Below, piece by piece: positions 6,369 to 13,804 of a stretch of 17,104 bases of DNA (within the stretch, counting starts at the first letter, position 1; the number at the start of each line of letters is the position of its first letter). The notes beneath the pieces were generated by a model, which saw only the letters and a program-made list of their open reading frames with translations, did no database searches and was not told the origin of the DNA. Source of the stretch: Fidelibacterota bacterium. GTDB taxonomy: Bacteria > Fidelibacterota > Marinisomatia > SCGC-AAA003-L08 > D37C17. Where the stretch lies: positions 37,091 through 54,194 of the forward strand of contig PARL01000002.1 of the NCBI GenBank assembly GCA_002711465.1, read 5' to 3'. Position numbers and translations under genes: made by a program.

Positions 6369-7703
6369 TTAAATTTGACTTTCAATGTTCGTTACAATGT
6401 TTTTTATCTCTATATCTTTATTCATTTTGTCACCTATACTTTTGTGGGCGTGAATTACGGTAGAATGATCTCTACCACCAATTTGTTTTCCGATATTAGA
6501 TAGAGACATATTAGTTTTTTCCTTTGTGATGTACATACATATTTGTCTAGCTAAAGCTACCTCCATGCTTCTCCCTTTTCCAAGAACATCTTTTTCTTTC
6601 ACTTTCAATGTTCGACACACTGTTTTGATTATATTTTGTACATCAACTTGATTGACTTTTCGTTGTCCAACGTGCTTTTCCAATACTAGTTTTGCTAAGG
6701 TTAAATCTATATCTTCTCTTTTTAGCGAGGAAATTGCTAATAAATTTACTAAAGCTCCCTCTAATGTACGAATATCACCCTTTATGCTAGTTGCCATAAA
6801 TTCTAATACTTCATACGGAATCTCTAAACCATCATGTTCTGCTTTGTTCATTAATATTGCTATTCGAGTTTCCAAATCAGGAGGCTGTATATCTATTACA
6901 AGACCAGATTGGAAACGTGAGATAAGACGCTCAGTAAAACCTTCCATTTTATTTGGGTGCCTATCAGTTGTCAGAATTATTTGTTTTCCATTTTGATATA
7001 AGGAATTAAACAAATGAAAAAACTGTTCTTGCGTTTGTTCTTTTTTGGAGAAAAATTGAGCATCATCTACTAAGAGCATATCTACGTTTCTATATCTTTT
7101 TGAAAATTCTGAAGATTTGTTTTTCTGAATGGAATTAATAAAGTCATACATAAACCTTTCAGCGGTAATGTAGATAAGCCTAAAATTAGGATTTTTTTCC
7201 TGTACCATATTACCAATTGCTTGTAATAAATGAGTTTTTCCTAAACCCGGAGTACTATAAATTAAAAGGGGATTGAAAGGTGATTGACCAGGCATTTCTG
7301 CTACAGAAACAGCAGCAGCTTTTGCAAACTGATTACCCTTACCTTCTATAAAATTATCAAAATTATATCTATCATTTAATTGTGTGTTTTTTTTGTAAGT
7401 AGGTGTAGGCAATACATCTTGATCATTTAATTTGGGAATTTCATTTATCTTTTTACTACTAACATTAACATTATAATTAACTACTCTAGGATTTTCTCCA
7501 ACCTTGATAATTACCTCATTAATTAAGTGCCTATATTTTTGTTCTAACCATTCATAATGATATTGGTTAGGAACTTGTAATTTAATTTCCTCCTCGTTTA
7601 ATTCTAATACCTCAACATCACTAAACCAAGTTTCATATGCTTGGTTTGTAATTTGCTGTTTAATTAAATCAAGACACTCTGACCAAAAATTTTGCTTTTC
7701 CAT
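6369..7703 (-). CDS. dnaA: chromosomal replication initiator protein DnaA
   Basis: DnaA binds DnaA boxes at oriC, melts DNA and loads the replicative helicase. From the ATG at 7701-7703 it has 444 residues: domain I (about 1-80), a short linker, and the AAA+ domain with Walker A PGLGKTHL (about 152-159) and Walker B LLVDDAQF (about 210-217). A sensor/arginine region (FTERLISRF) follows, and domain IV carries the DNA-binding signature GRDHSTVIHA near the C-terminus. A TTG at 7736 in the same frame would add 11 residues, but it has no ribosome binding site, whereas the ATG has AGGT just upstream and gives the usual FW-x-C N-terminus. dnaN, gyrB and recF are not next door. Downstream are a two-component system and ssb. 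Confidence 0.96.
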   Translation of the reverse strand: MEKQNFWSECLDLIKQQITNQAYETWFSDVEVLELNEEEIKLQVPNQYHYEWLEQKYRHLINEVIIKVGENPRVVNYNVNVSSKKINEIPKLNDQDVLPTPTYKKNTQLNDRYNFDNFIEGKGNQFAKAAAVSVAEMPGQSPFNPLLIYSTPGLGKTHLLQAIGNMVQEKNPNFRLIYITAERFMYDFINSIQKNKSSEFSKRYRNVDMLLVDDAQFFSKKEQTQEQFFHLFNSLYQNGKQIILTTDRHPNKMEGFTERLISRFQSGLVIDIQPPDLETRIAILMNKAEHDGLEIPYEVLEFMATSIKGDIRTLEGALVNLLAISSLKREDIDLTLAKLVLEKHVGQRKVNQVDVQNIIKTVCRTLKVKEKDVLGKGRSMEVALARQICMYITKEKTNMSLSNIGKQIGGRDHSTVIHAHKSIGDKMNKDIEIKNIVTNIESQI

Positions 7704-7740
7704 ATTACCTATAAACAAGTTATTAACAATTTTCAAGGGC

Positions 7741-7768
7741 TATAAAGTTGTGTTAAACTTATAAACAA
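7741..7768 (-). promoter_or_regulatory. candidate dnaA promoter
   Basis: On the minus strand TTGTTT (7763-7768) and TTTATA (7741-7746) are separated by 16 bases and lie 38 bases before the dnaA ATG. TTGTTTATA occurs twice here (the second copy is just before the ATG). One copy, read on the plus strand as TTATAAACA, is one mismatch from a DnaA box (TTATNCACA), so autoregulation is conceivable. No clear DnaA-box cluster is visible. Confidence 0.4.
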
Positions 7769-7780
7769 AACAAGATATTT

Positions 7781-7810
7781 TTGTAGTTAATTTTTTTAAT
7801 AATATATAAT
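7781..7810 (+). promoter_or_regulatory. candidate promoter for the glycerophosphodiesterase gene
   Basis: TTGTAG (7781-7786) is followed after 18 bases by a perfect TATAAT (7805-7810). Transcription would begin about position 7817, immediately at the ATG (7818). With no Shine-Dalgarno present, a leaderless mRNA is implied. Confidence 0.5.
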
Positions 7811-7817
7811 TTATAAT

Positions 7818-8507
7818 ATGATAGTATTGGGTCATAGGGGAGCACCATCTTTAGCACACGAAAATACGATTGAATCTTTTGTGTTGGCCTTAAAAAATAG
7901 TGTTGATGGCCTGGAATTTGACATTCAACAAACCAAAGATTACCAACTTATAACGCATCACGACCCTTATATTGTATATCAAAATAAAAAACATATTATT
8001 TCAAATTTACTTTTATCAGAAATTAAAAATATGCAACTAAGTTATAATATACCCATACTTGATGAAGTGCTAGCCCTTTGTCCTCCCAATAAAATTATTA
8101 ATATTGAAATTAAAACACGTGATATTATTAATACAGAATTAATAAATAACTTAATTGGTAATATTAACAAATATAAACTAAACGAATCCGTCATTATTTC
8201 TTCTTTCAATCCATTTTTAATAATAGAATTAAAAAAACGTAATCCTAATATTAAAGTAGGCCAATTATGGTGTTTGGATAAACAAGAGCCCTGGTATGTA
8301 ACTCACACTACAAAAGATTTATTATCCCCGTATTCATTTCATGCAAATGTAGATCATATAAATAAAGATATGAGCGATTGGGCCAGAAGCCAAGGAATGA
8401 AGATATATTTATATACTGTTAATACTTCAATACAACTAAACAAAGCGCATAAGGTTGGTGCTGATGGAATTTTTACGGACTATCCCAAAATACTTCAAGA
8501 AAGATAA
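7818..8507 (+). CDS. glycerophosphodiester phosphodiesterase family protein
   Basis: This 229-residue GDPD-fold enzyme should hydrolyse glycerophosphodiesters to sn-glycerol-3-phosphate and an alcohol. The catalytic set is complete: His6-Arg7 in GHRGAP, ENTIESF (15-21), Glu33 and Asp35 in GLEFDI, and His48 in HHDP. The later barrel motifs are IEIKTRD, LYTVNT and GADGIFTDYP. There is no signal peptide, so it acts in the cytosol, probably recycling deacylated phospholipid headgroups (UgpQ-like role). It is transcribed divergently from dnaA. Its last 13 bases overlap the convergent HAD gene, and no terminator lies between them. Confidence 0.92.
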   Translation: MIVLGHRGAPSLAHENTIESFVLALKNSVDGLEFDIQQTKDYQLITHHDPYIVYQNKKHIISNLLLSEIKNMQLSYNIPILDEVLALCPPNKIINIEIKTRDIINTELINNLIGNINKYKLNESVIISSFNPFLIIELKKRNPNIKVGQLWCLDKQEPWYVTHTTKDLLSPYSFHANVDHINKDMSDWARSQGMKIYLYTVNTSIQLNKAHKVGADGIFTDYPKILQER

Positions 8508-9145
8508 TCTAATAATTCTAAATGATTATCTATTATATCACAATTGCACTTTAAAAGACGCTTTTTTGCGTAATGTCCATTTGAGAAAAGAACACAATCT
8601 ACGCTTAAGCTTTTAGCCACTTCGTAATCATGTACACTATCACCAATCACAAGTATTTCTTTATTATCGCACGATATTTTTTTTCTGATATCTTTGGCTA
8701 AACTAATTTTATCATCAGCATAATAATGCCCAATACCTGCAACATTTTTAAAAAAACTATTTAATTTATAAAATCGAACAGTTTCATTTAAAAGATTATT
8801 TTCTTGTGCTGAAACTATGGATTGGTTAATGCCTAAAGAGTGTATTTTATTTAACACTTCATATGTATTTTCATATAAATCTGGCTCTTTATTTCTTTTT
8901 TTAAACTTATTAATAAATGCGAGTCCAACTTTTTCAAAATTTTCTTTTTCAAAATTAAACCCTAAATTTTCATAATATCTTTTTACAGGAAAAGTAAATT
9001 TAGCCCTATAATCACTCACTGATATTAATGGTAAATTCCTTGTTTCTAGTTCTTGATTCATCAACTCTACAAATAGCCAAGCATCATTAATTAATGTGCC
9101 ATTCCAATCCCATATGATATGCTTATATTTAGTTTGATTTTTCAT
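8495..9145 (-). CDS. HAD-superfamily hydrolase, phosphoglycolate phosphatase-like
   Basis: This is a 216-residue HAD phosphatase. Motif I is DWNGT with nucleophile Asp13. The usual second aspartate (general acid/base, DxD) is Asn15, a substitution I recall in a subgroup of Bacteroidota-like sequences. An alpha-helical cap spans about 20-90. Motif II is SIVSAQ, a lysine follows in the KISLAKDI segment, and motif III/IV is VIGDSVHDYEVA. The substrate cannot be read from sequence. Phosphoglycolate or a sugar phosphate is typical for the fold. Its position at the end of the lipid A operon could suggest a sugar-phosphate role, which is inference. The ATG overlaps the DUF971 gene by 17 bases, and its 3' end collides with the convergent GDPD gene. 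Confidence 0.88.
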   Translation of the reverse strand: MKNQTKYKHIIWDWNGTLINDAWLFVELMNQELETRNLPLISVSDYRAKFTFPVKRYYENLGFNFEKENFEKVGLAFINKFKKRNKEPDLYENTYEVLNKIHSLGINQSIVSAQENNLLNETVRFYKLNSFFKNVAGIGHYYADDKISLAKDIRKKISCDNKEILVIGDSVHDYEVAKSLSVDCVLFSNGHYAKKRLLKCNCDIIDNHLELLDYLS

Positions 9146-9431
9146 TTAATGTTTTTAGCAATTCATACGGATAAATACCACTATTATGATTATCTTTCCA
9201 AAAAATTCTAATTGCGTAGTGCCCTACCTTTTCAATATAATCTACCTCATAGGCTGCTTGTGTTTTTCTTATACCCTTGCCTATGTAAACATTACCAAAA
9301 ACATCAGTTTCTCCTGAACAATAAGCGCAAGGGCACGCATCTCTTATAGTTTTGTAATCCAAAAAAGAATTTGAATCATCAGACCATTGAATTGCTAGTC
9401 CATTTGGAAAAATATCATATTTATTTACCAT
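9129..9431 (-). CDS. DUF971 domain protein (gamma-butyrobetaine hydroxylase N-terminal-like)
   Basis: This 100-residue stand-alone DUF971 protein is recognisable by GLAIQWSDDSNS, the RDACPCAYC cluster (Cys33, Cys35, Cys38) and a C-terminal GHYAIRIFWKDNHNSGIYPY segment. In eukaryotic gamma-butyrobetaine hydroxylase the related domain binds zinc through such residues. The bacterial stand-alone proteins have no settled function, and links to Fe-S protein maturation have been proposed. It overlaps the 3' end of lpxK by 11 bases and the HAD gene by 17, so it is co-translated with lipid A genes, though no direct part in that pathway can be claimed. Confidence 0.88.
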   Translation of the reverse strand: MVNKYDIFPNGLAIQWSDDSNSFLDYKTIRDACPCAYCSGETDVFGNVYIGKGIRKTQAAYEVDYIEKVGHYAIRIFWKDNHNSGIYPYELLKTLNEKSN

Positions 9432-10401
9432 TTTGAATAATTCCTAGAATATTATTTATTAAATTTTCATCATTTATATTTACATACATATCCAATATAA
9501 GTATAGGAGATTTTTTTAAATCTAGTTTAAAATAATCTTTATAAGTAGTAATGTATAAAATGGAGTCACTGTCTTCCAAAGTATTCAAATAATCATTTGA
9601 ATTAAAATGATTTGGTAATTTGATATATTTGTCACACCGTAAATCAACATTATGTAAAATTTCAAAAAAGTGTTCTGGATTAGCAATACCACATAATGCG
9701 TAAATTTTACTATAATCCTTTTTTTGTAAAATATTATTTGAATCTAATCGATTTCCATTAGGTGTAATAATTTTATATTCAATTTTTAACTCTTTACATT
9801 TATAGCGATTAAATAATTTATAATTATTTTTACCTTTTGTGGTATAAATGTAGTCTGCTCTTTTAAGGCCGCTTAGGCTTTCACGTAAATTTCCTAATGG
9901 AAAAACCTTTAGAGTTTTTTCTTTATACCAATTACTAATCAGCACAATTTCTATTTGTTTCCTCAAATATATAGATTGAAACCCGTCATCTAAAATAATA
10001 CAATCAACATTATCTAATGTATTTGCTTTTTCTACAGCACGCCTTTTATTATGATCTATAATAATCCTCACATTTGGCAACTTTAGTTTTTGCAAATAAG
10101 GCTCATCTCCCACATCTTGAACATTATATTCAGAAATATTTTTAAAAACAATTTGATCTTTTGTATTTCTTTTATAACCTCTTGTGATAATTACAGGGTT
10201 TATATTTTTATCTATTAAATTTTCACATAAAGCTACTACAAAGGGAGTTTTTCCTGTACCGCCCATTTGTATATTTCCAACTGATATTACAGGAATATTG
10301 GAATGTAATTTTTTCAGAAATTTTACACTGTATAGAATTTGTCTAATATGTGTAATGAGACAAACAAGCACAGATAATGGAAACAGTATTATTTTACTCA
10401 T
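9421..10401 (-). CDS. lpxK: tetraacyldisaccharide 4'-kinase LpxK
   Basis: LpxK phosphorylates the 4' position of the lipid A precursor at the inner face of the inner membrane, producing lipid IVA. I chose the ATG at 10399-10401 (326 residues), which overlaps the upstream acyltransferase gene by 8 bases. From it, an N-terminal membrane-anchoring segment SKIILFPLSVLVCLI precedes the P-loop GGTGKTP with Lys51/Thr52. Asp99 falls in VGDEP and Asp138/Asp139 in DDGFQ. As I recall, these numbers coincide with the functional residues of the Aquifex enzyme, which supports this start. A GTG at 10452 and ATGs at 10428 and 10413 would add up to 17 residues. The C-terminal third is more divergent. Together with lpxB and the DUF374 gene it forms a lipid A block. 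Confidence 0.93.
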   Translation of the reverse strand: MSKIILFPLSVLVCLITHIRQILYSVKFLKKLHSNIPVISVGNIQMGGTGKTPFVVALCENLIDKNINPVIITRGYKRNTKDQIVFKNISEYNVQDVGDEPYLQKLKLPNVRIIIDHNKRRAVEKANTLDNVDCIILDDGFQSIYLRKQIEIVLISNWYKEKTLKVFPLGNLRESLSGLKRADYIYTTKGKNNYKLFNRYKCKELKIEYKIITPNGNRLDSNNILQKKDYSKIYALCGIANPEHFFEILHNVDLRCDKYIKLPNHFNSNDYLNTLEDSDSILYITTYKDYFKLDLKKSPILILDMYVNINDENLINNILGIIQNGK

Positions 10402-11023
10402 CAATGTAATCATTTGCTTTTTGTTCATAATCAACCATATAACTGGAAACACTTTTTACTATATCATTACTATTGTGCACATATTGTGGTGCTACTAAAA
10501 TGATTATTTTGCTAAATGGTTTTGGCAAAATAAATTCGTCCCATGAACCAAATTTCCAAAATTTTGAAGAATGTCCAGTTATGGTTATAATGTCAGCATC
10601 AAATTTTTTTGCAATTTCTAGAGAACCCTTTTTAGCAATGTGGCGCGGACCTTTAGGGCCATCATTAGTAATACAAACAATTGCATTTTTATCTTCTTCA
10701 AAAATTGAAGACATTGTTTTAGAAACTTGCTTTGCATTTCTATTACTAGAACCCCATATAATGTTTATTTTCCATTTTTGTAAAATTGATGCAATGATTG
10801 CTCCATCTCTATATGGACTTGCAATAGCCCAAGGCGATAAATTTTTACTTTTAACATAATAAATTGGAAAAAGCATTCTTCCATGCCAAACACATAGCAA
10901 AGTTGGCTTTCCATTTTGATAAGTTTTATCAAAGTACTTTTGACCTTTAATCTCAATTTTACAAGTTTTATAAATGAGCGTTAAAGCAAGAAAACCAATC
11001 CATTTTAATAAAGTAAATTTCAT
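10394..11023 (-). CDS. DUF374 lysophospholipid/lipid A acyltransferase family protein
   Basis: This is a 209-residue LPLAT-superfamily protein of the DUF374 type. A hydrophobic N-terminus (about 4-19) anchors it. His47 in WHGRMLF stands where the catalytic histidine is expected, and the block ITNDGPKGPRHIAKKG (118-133) is the strongest family mark. DUF374 proteins commonly sit beside lpxK or waaA. A role as late acyltransferase of lipid A, replacing LpxL/LpxM, is plausible but not shown by sequence. It starts 1 base after lpxB and overlaps lpxK by 8 bases, so expression is tightly coupled. The ATG has only a weak ribosome binding site, which fits coupling. Confidence 0.88.
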   Translation of the reverse strand: MKFTLLKWIGFLALTLIYKTCKIEIKGQKYFDKTYQNGKPTLLCVWHGRMLFPIYYVKSKNLSPWAIASPYRDGAIIASILQKWKINIIWGSSNRNAKQVSKTMSSIFEEDKNAIVCITNDGPKGPRHIAKKGSLEIAKKFDADIITITGHSSKFWKFGSWDEFILPKPFSKIIILVAPQYVHNSNDIVKSVSSYMVDYEQKANDYIDE

Positions 11024-11024
11024 A

Positions 11025-12131
11025 TTATACTTTTTCGATTAATTTTGCAGCCCTGTTTGATGCACCAGGAGCACCAATTTTTTGTTTTAACATTTTAATC
11101 TTATTCATCAATAGATCATAATATGCTTTATCGTTCAATATTTTTAATACTCCATTCACAATATTTAGCTTTGTAGCCTTATGTTGCAAATACTCAGTAT
11201 ACAACTCTTCATTCATAATAATATTAGCCATACTTGCAAATTTTATTTTAACCAATAATTTTGTGATAAGCCATGAAAACCAATTCATTTTATATACCAC
11301 TACTGCTGGCGTTTCCATAATTGCAGACTGTAAAGTTGCAGTTCCTGAAGAAATGATTGCTGCATTTGATATTTCTAATGCTTTTAAAGGATTATCTTGT
11401 ACTATTATAATTTCATCATTGATTTGACTATTTAATTTTAATTCTGGGTGAAGGCCCAACAGTATTTGCAAATTTGGGACTTGTCTTTTTATTGCTAGAG
11501 CCGACTCAACAAATAATGATAAATGCCTTTCTAATTCTTGATTTCTACTACCAGGAAACAATGTCAAAATGGGCTGTTCAGAATTAATGTTATATTTTTT
11601 GTAAAAGTTATCATTTTGTATTCCTGGTTTCCAGATATCCAAAAAAGGATGCCCAACATAATGTGCAGCAACGCCTCTTTTTTCATACCAGATTTTTTCA
11701 AATTCAAATATAACTAATAATATATCAACATACTTTTTAATTGTATTAATTCTTTTTTCTTTCCATGCCCAAATTTGGGGGCTGATATAGTATATGATTT
11801 TTATATTTGAAATTTTTTTTATTTTTTTTGCTACTCTTAGATTAAAACCTGGATAATCAATCAAGATGATTTTATCTGGCTTATTTTTTTTCAAAAAACG
11901 TAATATTCTTTTTTCTAAATTTATAAAAAACTTAATTTTTTTGATTACTTCACCAAAACCCATGACAGCAATTTGATTTAATGGCACCATAGAATTTAGC
12001 CCTTGTTTTTCCATAAGAGGCCCTCCAATACCATTTATGGATAAATTAGGAGAATCATTTTTTAGAGCTGTAATTAATTTTGCTCCGTACTCATCACCTG
12101 AGGGTTCGCCTGCAATAATAAATATTTTCAT
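11025..12131 (-). CDS. lpxB: lipid-A-disaccharide synthase LpxB
   Basis: LpxB (glycosyltransferase family 19) joins UDP-2,3-diacylglucosamine and lipid X to form the lipid A disaccharide at the inner membrane. The 368 residues carry GEPSGDEYGAKL (8-19), the GIGGPLME loop, IDYPGFNLRVAKK, QIWAWKEKRI, VGHPFLD, the nucleotide-binding FPGSRNQEL and SSGTATLQSAIMETP near the C-terminus. The length is normal. The ATG overlaps the oxidoreductase stop as ATGA, and the acyltransferase follows 1 base after its stop. lpxA, lpxC and lpxD are not in the window. If the upstream oxidoreductase is GnnA-like, the LpxB substrate here would carry an amide rather than ester at position 3, which is inference. Confidence 0.95.
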   Translation of the reverse strand: MKIFIIAGEPSGDEYGAKLITALKNDSPNLSINGIGGPLMEKQGLNSMVPLNQIAVMGFGEVIKKIKFFINLEKRILRFLKKNKPDKIILIDYPGFNLRVAKKIKKISNIKIIYYISPQIWAWKEKRINTIKKYVDILLVIFEFEKIWYEKRGVAAHYVGHPFLDIWKPGIQNDNFYKKYNINSEQPILTLFPGSRNQELERHLSLFVESALAIKRQVPNLQILLGLHPELKLNSQINDEIIIVQDNPLKALEISNAAIISSGTATLQSAIMETPAVVVYKMNWFSWLITKLLVKIKFASMANIIMNEELYTEYLQHKATKLNIVNGVLKILNDKAYYDLLMNKIKMLKQKIGAPGASNRAAKLIEKV

Positions 12132-13078
12132 TTTTTATATTTTGATTTAATAATATTATTAATCTCAATTGCCACTTCTAGCGCCTTAGCAGAAATATTA
12201 GCATTAGATAAACTGATATCATTATTAATAATAGCCTTACAAAAGTGTCTTAATTCTTCTCTTAAAGCATCATACTTTTCAATTGATACATCTTCACTTT
12301 TAAAATCCAACTTATTTGTCGTTTGAGAAAATAAAGCGTAATGTTTTGATAGTTTATGATTCATCAAATCCAGACTTGTATAGCAATTATTTTCAAACAA
12401 CCTTATTTTTCTCATATTTTTATTAGAAATTCTACTAGCAGTTAAATTAACGACGGCACCATTTTTGAATGATATTTTAACATTTGCTAAATCAACATTT
12501 TGTGAAACAACATTAATACCATCTGCAACTATATTGATAATAGATGAATCTATCATATGCAACATTAGGTCAATATCATGTATCATTAAATCTAAAATAA
12601 CTGAAATATCCATACTACGATTACTCAACTTAGACAATCTGTGACATTCTATGAATAAAGGATGATGCTTGTTTTCATTAAACTTTTTAAAAACAGGATT
12701 AAATCGTTCTATGTGTCCTACATTAATCACTTTATTGTGTTCTGAAGCCTCCCTAATAATAGCATTTGCTGCATCTACCGTATGAGCAATAGGCTTTTCA
12801 ATGAAAACATGACAGTTATTTTTTAATGCTAATAATGTAACATCTTTGTGTAATGTAGTAGGGGTTACAACAGAAACTGCATCTGCTGATTCTAAGAGTT
12901 GATTTAGAGAATCACATTTATTAATTTTATACTTAAGACTGATCTCATCTAATCTTTGTTGATTTGTATCATAAATACCAATTAATTCTACATCATCGAT
13001 ATTTAATAACTGTTTAACATGGAAATTACCAAGATGTCCAACACCTATAACACCATATTTAATTTTTTTTTCCAACAA
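12128..13078 (-). CDS. Gfo/Idh/MocA-family NAD(P)-dependent oxidoreductase (GnnA-like candidate)
   Basis: This is a 316-residue oxidoreductase. The N-terminal Rossmann fold shows GVGHLG (12-17), a second-strand acidic residue in YDTN, and the family marker EKP (94-96). GHIERFNP (121-128) and LMIHDIDLM, with His167 in the usual catalytic area, follow in the C-terminal domain. Start codons are limited to the TTG at 13078 or the next TTG at 13075, because an in-frame TGA immediately precedes them. It overlaps lpxB by 4 bases. In Acidithiobacillus and Leptospira an enzyme of this family, GnnA, is encoded beside lpx genes and oxidises the 3-OH of UDP-GlcNAc for diamino-sugar lipid A. The same context suggests that role here. 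The partner aminotransferase GnnB is not in the window, so other sugar-nucleotide substrates remain possible. Confidence 0.85.
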   Translation of the reverse strand: MLEKKIKYGVIGVGHLGNFHVKQLLNIDDVELIGIYDTNQQRLDEISLKYKINKCDSLNQLLESADAVSVVTPTTLHKDVTLLALKNNCHVFIEKPIAHTVDAANAIIREASEHNKVINVGHIERFNPVFKKFNENKHHPLFIECHRLSKLSNRSMDISVILDLMIHDIDLMLHMIDSSIINIVADGINVVSQNVDLANVKISFKNGAVVNLTASRISNKNMRKIRLFENNCYTSLDLMNHKLSKHYALFSQTTNKLDFKSEDVSIEKYDALREELRHFCKAIINNDISLSNANISAKALEVAIEINNIIKSKYKK

Positions 13079-13145
13079 TCAATTTCTCACTTGTTTATTA
13101 ATATTCGTATTCACAAATTACAATATAAACACAATACAAAGTATT

Positions 13146-13658
13146 ATGAAAATTGATTTAAATAAAATTATAAGCGCTCTAATATTAATCATTGGACATG
13201 TTTTGTTCTTTTTAAACATATCACAAGACATTGCCTATTCTATAATTGCAGTACTAGCAACATTTATTGCTTGGATTTTATGGAATAAAATTACAGATAC
13301 ATTAAGATTAAATTCTTTATTTGCACTAATTGCCGTATCTGGAATTATTATTTCAATTACTACATTTTTAGTTTATGGCGTAGAACCAATTGGCACTAGA
13401 AAAGGAACTTTAATACATTTTCATAGCACAGGTATTGCGGTAGCTTTAGGAATTTTTTTCATAACATTAATTCCCTATGTTATTTTCAATTTAAAGTTTA
13501 ATTTACCAAAGCCGTTTAACATCACTTTTACATCAGGATTTCAAAGCAAACAGAAAGTTGTTAAAAAAGATAAAACAGACAAATATGTAGTGGGTGATGC
13601 AAATTGGGAATTAGCTTCAGAAGAGGATGTATCTTCTGGTGATTATAATATTGAATAA
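13146..13658 (+). CDS. four-helix membrane protein, unknown function
   Basis: I do not recognise this 170-residue protein. Four hydrophobic segments are clear, at about 8-25, 29-48, 56-78 and 95-116. A short loop between helices 3 and 4 carries RKGTLIHFHSTG, with two histidines next to the membrane. The tail after residue 118 is hydrophilic: first basic (KQKVVKKDKTDK), then acidic (ELASEEDVSSGDYNIE), probably cytosolic. It is transcribed divergently from the oxidoreductase-lpxB operon, with a 67-base AT-rich gap that must hold both promoters. I could not define either with confidence. It is followed on the same strand by the structured RNA region and its terminator, so it may share that 3' end. 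Its codon use looks like that of its neighbours. Confidence 0.75.
   Translation: MKIDLNKIISALILIIGHVLFFLNISQDIAYSIIAVLATFIAWILWNKITDTLRLNSLFALIAVSGIIISITTFLVYGVEPIGTRKGTLIHFHSTGIAVALGIFFITLIPYVIFNLKFNLPKPFNITFTSGFQSKQKVVKKDKTDKYVVGDANWELASEEDVSSGDYNIE
13644..13649 (+). promoter_or_regulatory. candidate -10 element for the small structured transcript
   Basis: A perfect TATAAT lies inside the last codons of the membrane-protein gene. It would start a transcript near 13656, about 20 bases before the strong ribosome binding site of the small ORF. No good -35 is visible at standard spacing, so read-through from the upstream gene is equally possible. Confidence 0.3.
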
Positions 13659-13692
13659 TTTTTTATTAACAAACATGAAAGGAGGTAATCAA

Positions 13693-13743
13693 TTGAATAC
13701 GATGTATTTAAGTAACGGTTACAGCCTTGGAGTTATTTTATAG
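13693..13743 (+). CDS. candidate 16-codon small ORF inside the structured RNA
   Basis: A TTG at 13693-13695 follows, after 7 bases, an AAAGGAGGTAATC (13678-13690) that matches the full complement of the usual 16S rRNA 3' end at 12 of 13 bases. This is by far the best ribosome binding site in the window. The ORF reads MNTMYLSNGYSLGVIL and ends with TAG at 13741-13743. An ATG at 13675 in the same frame would give 22 residues but would place the Shine-Dalgarno inside the ORF. The codons form the 5' arms of the RNA stems, so translation and folding would compete. The peptide has no recognised function. It might be a leader-type ORF, although no gene lies downstream on this strand before the terminator. 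Confidence 0.45.
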   Translation: MNTMYLSNGYSLGVIL

Positions 13744-13804
13744 CGGAGGAACGCTGTAACGGAAGTAACTTAAATCAGGGTTTAGACGACTCTACGTCTA
13801 AATA

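Noticed and set aside
6652..6996. Open frame on the plus strand inside dnaA
   Set aside because: Antisense to the conserved AAA+ and domain IV coding region of dnaA; its composition reflects the opposite strand.
7704..7736. Longer DnaA starting at the TTG at 7736
   Set aside because: No ribosome binding site; the extra 11 residues are not typical of DnaA, and the ATG at 7703 gives the standard N-terminus.
10402..10452. Longer LpxK from the GTG at 10452
   Set aside because: The ATG at 10401 gives P-loop and catalytic residue numbering like the known enzyme and a clean N-terminal membrane segment.
10184..10859. Two open frames on the plus strand over lpxK and the DUF374 gene, and a minus-strand frame at 10765-10956
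   Set aside because: Shadows of two well-supported overlapping genes; no motifs or start signals.
13706..13775. Insertion-sequence terminal repeats or a CRISPR repeat in the 13.7 kb gap
   Set aside because: The inverted arms are close together and fold as one hairpin; there is no transposase, no direct target duplication and no regularly spaced repeat.
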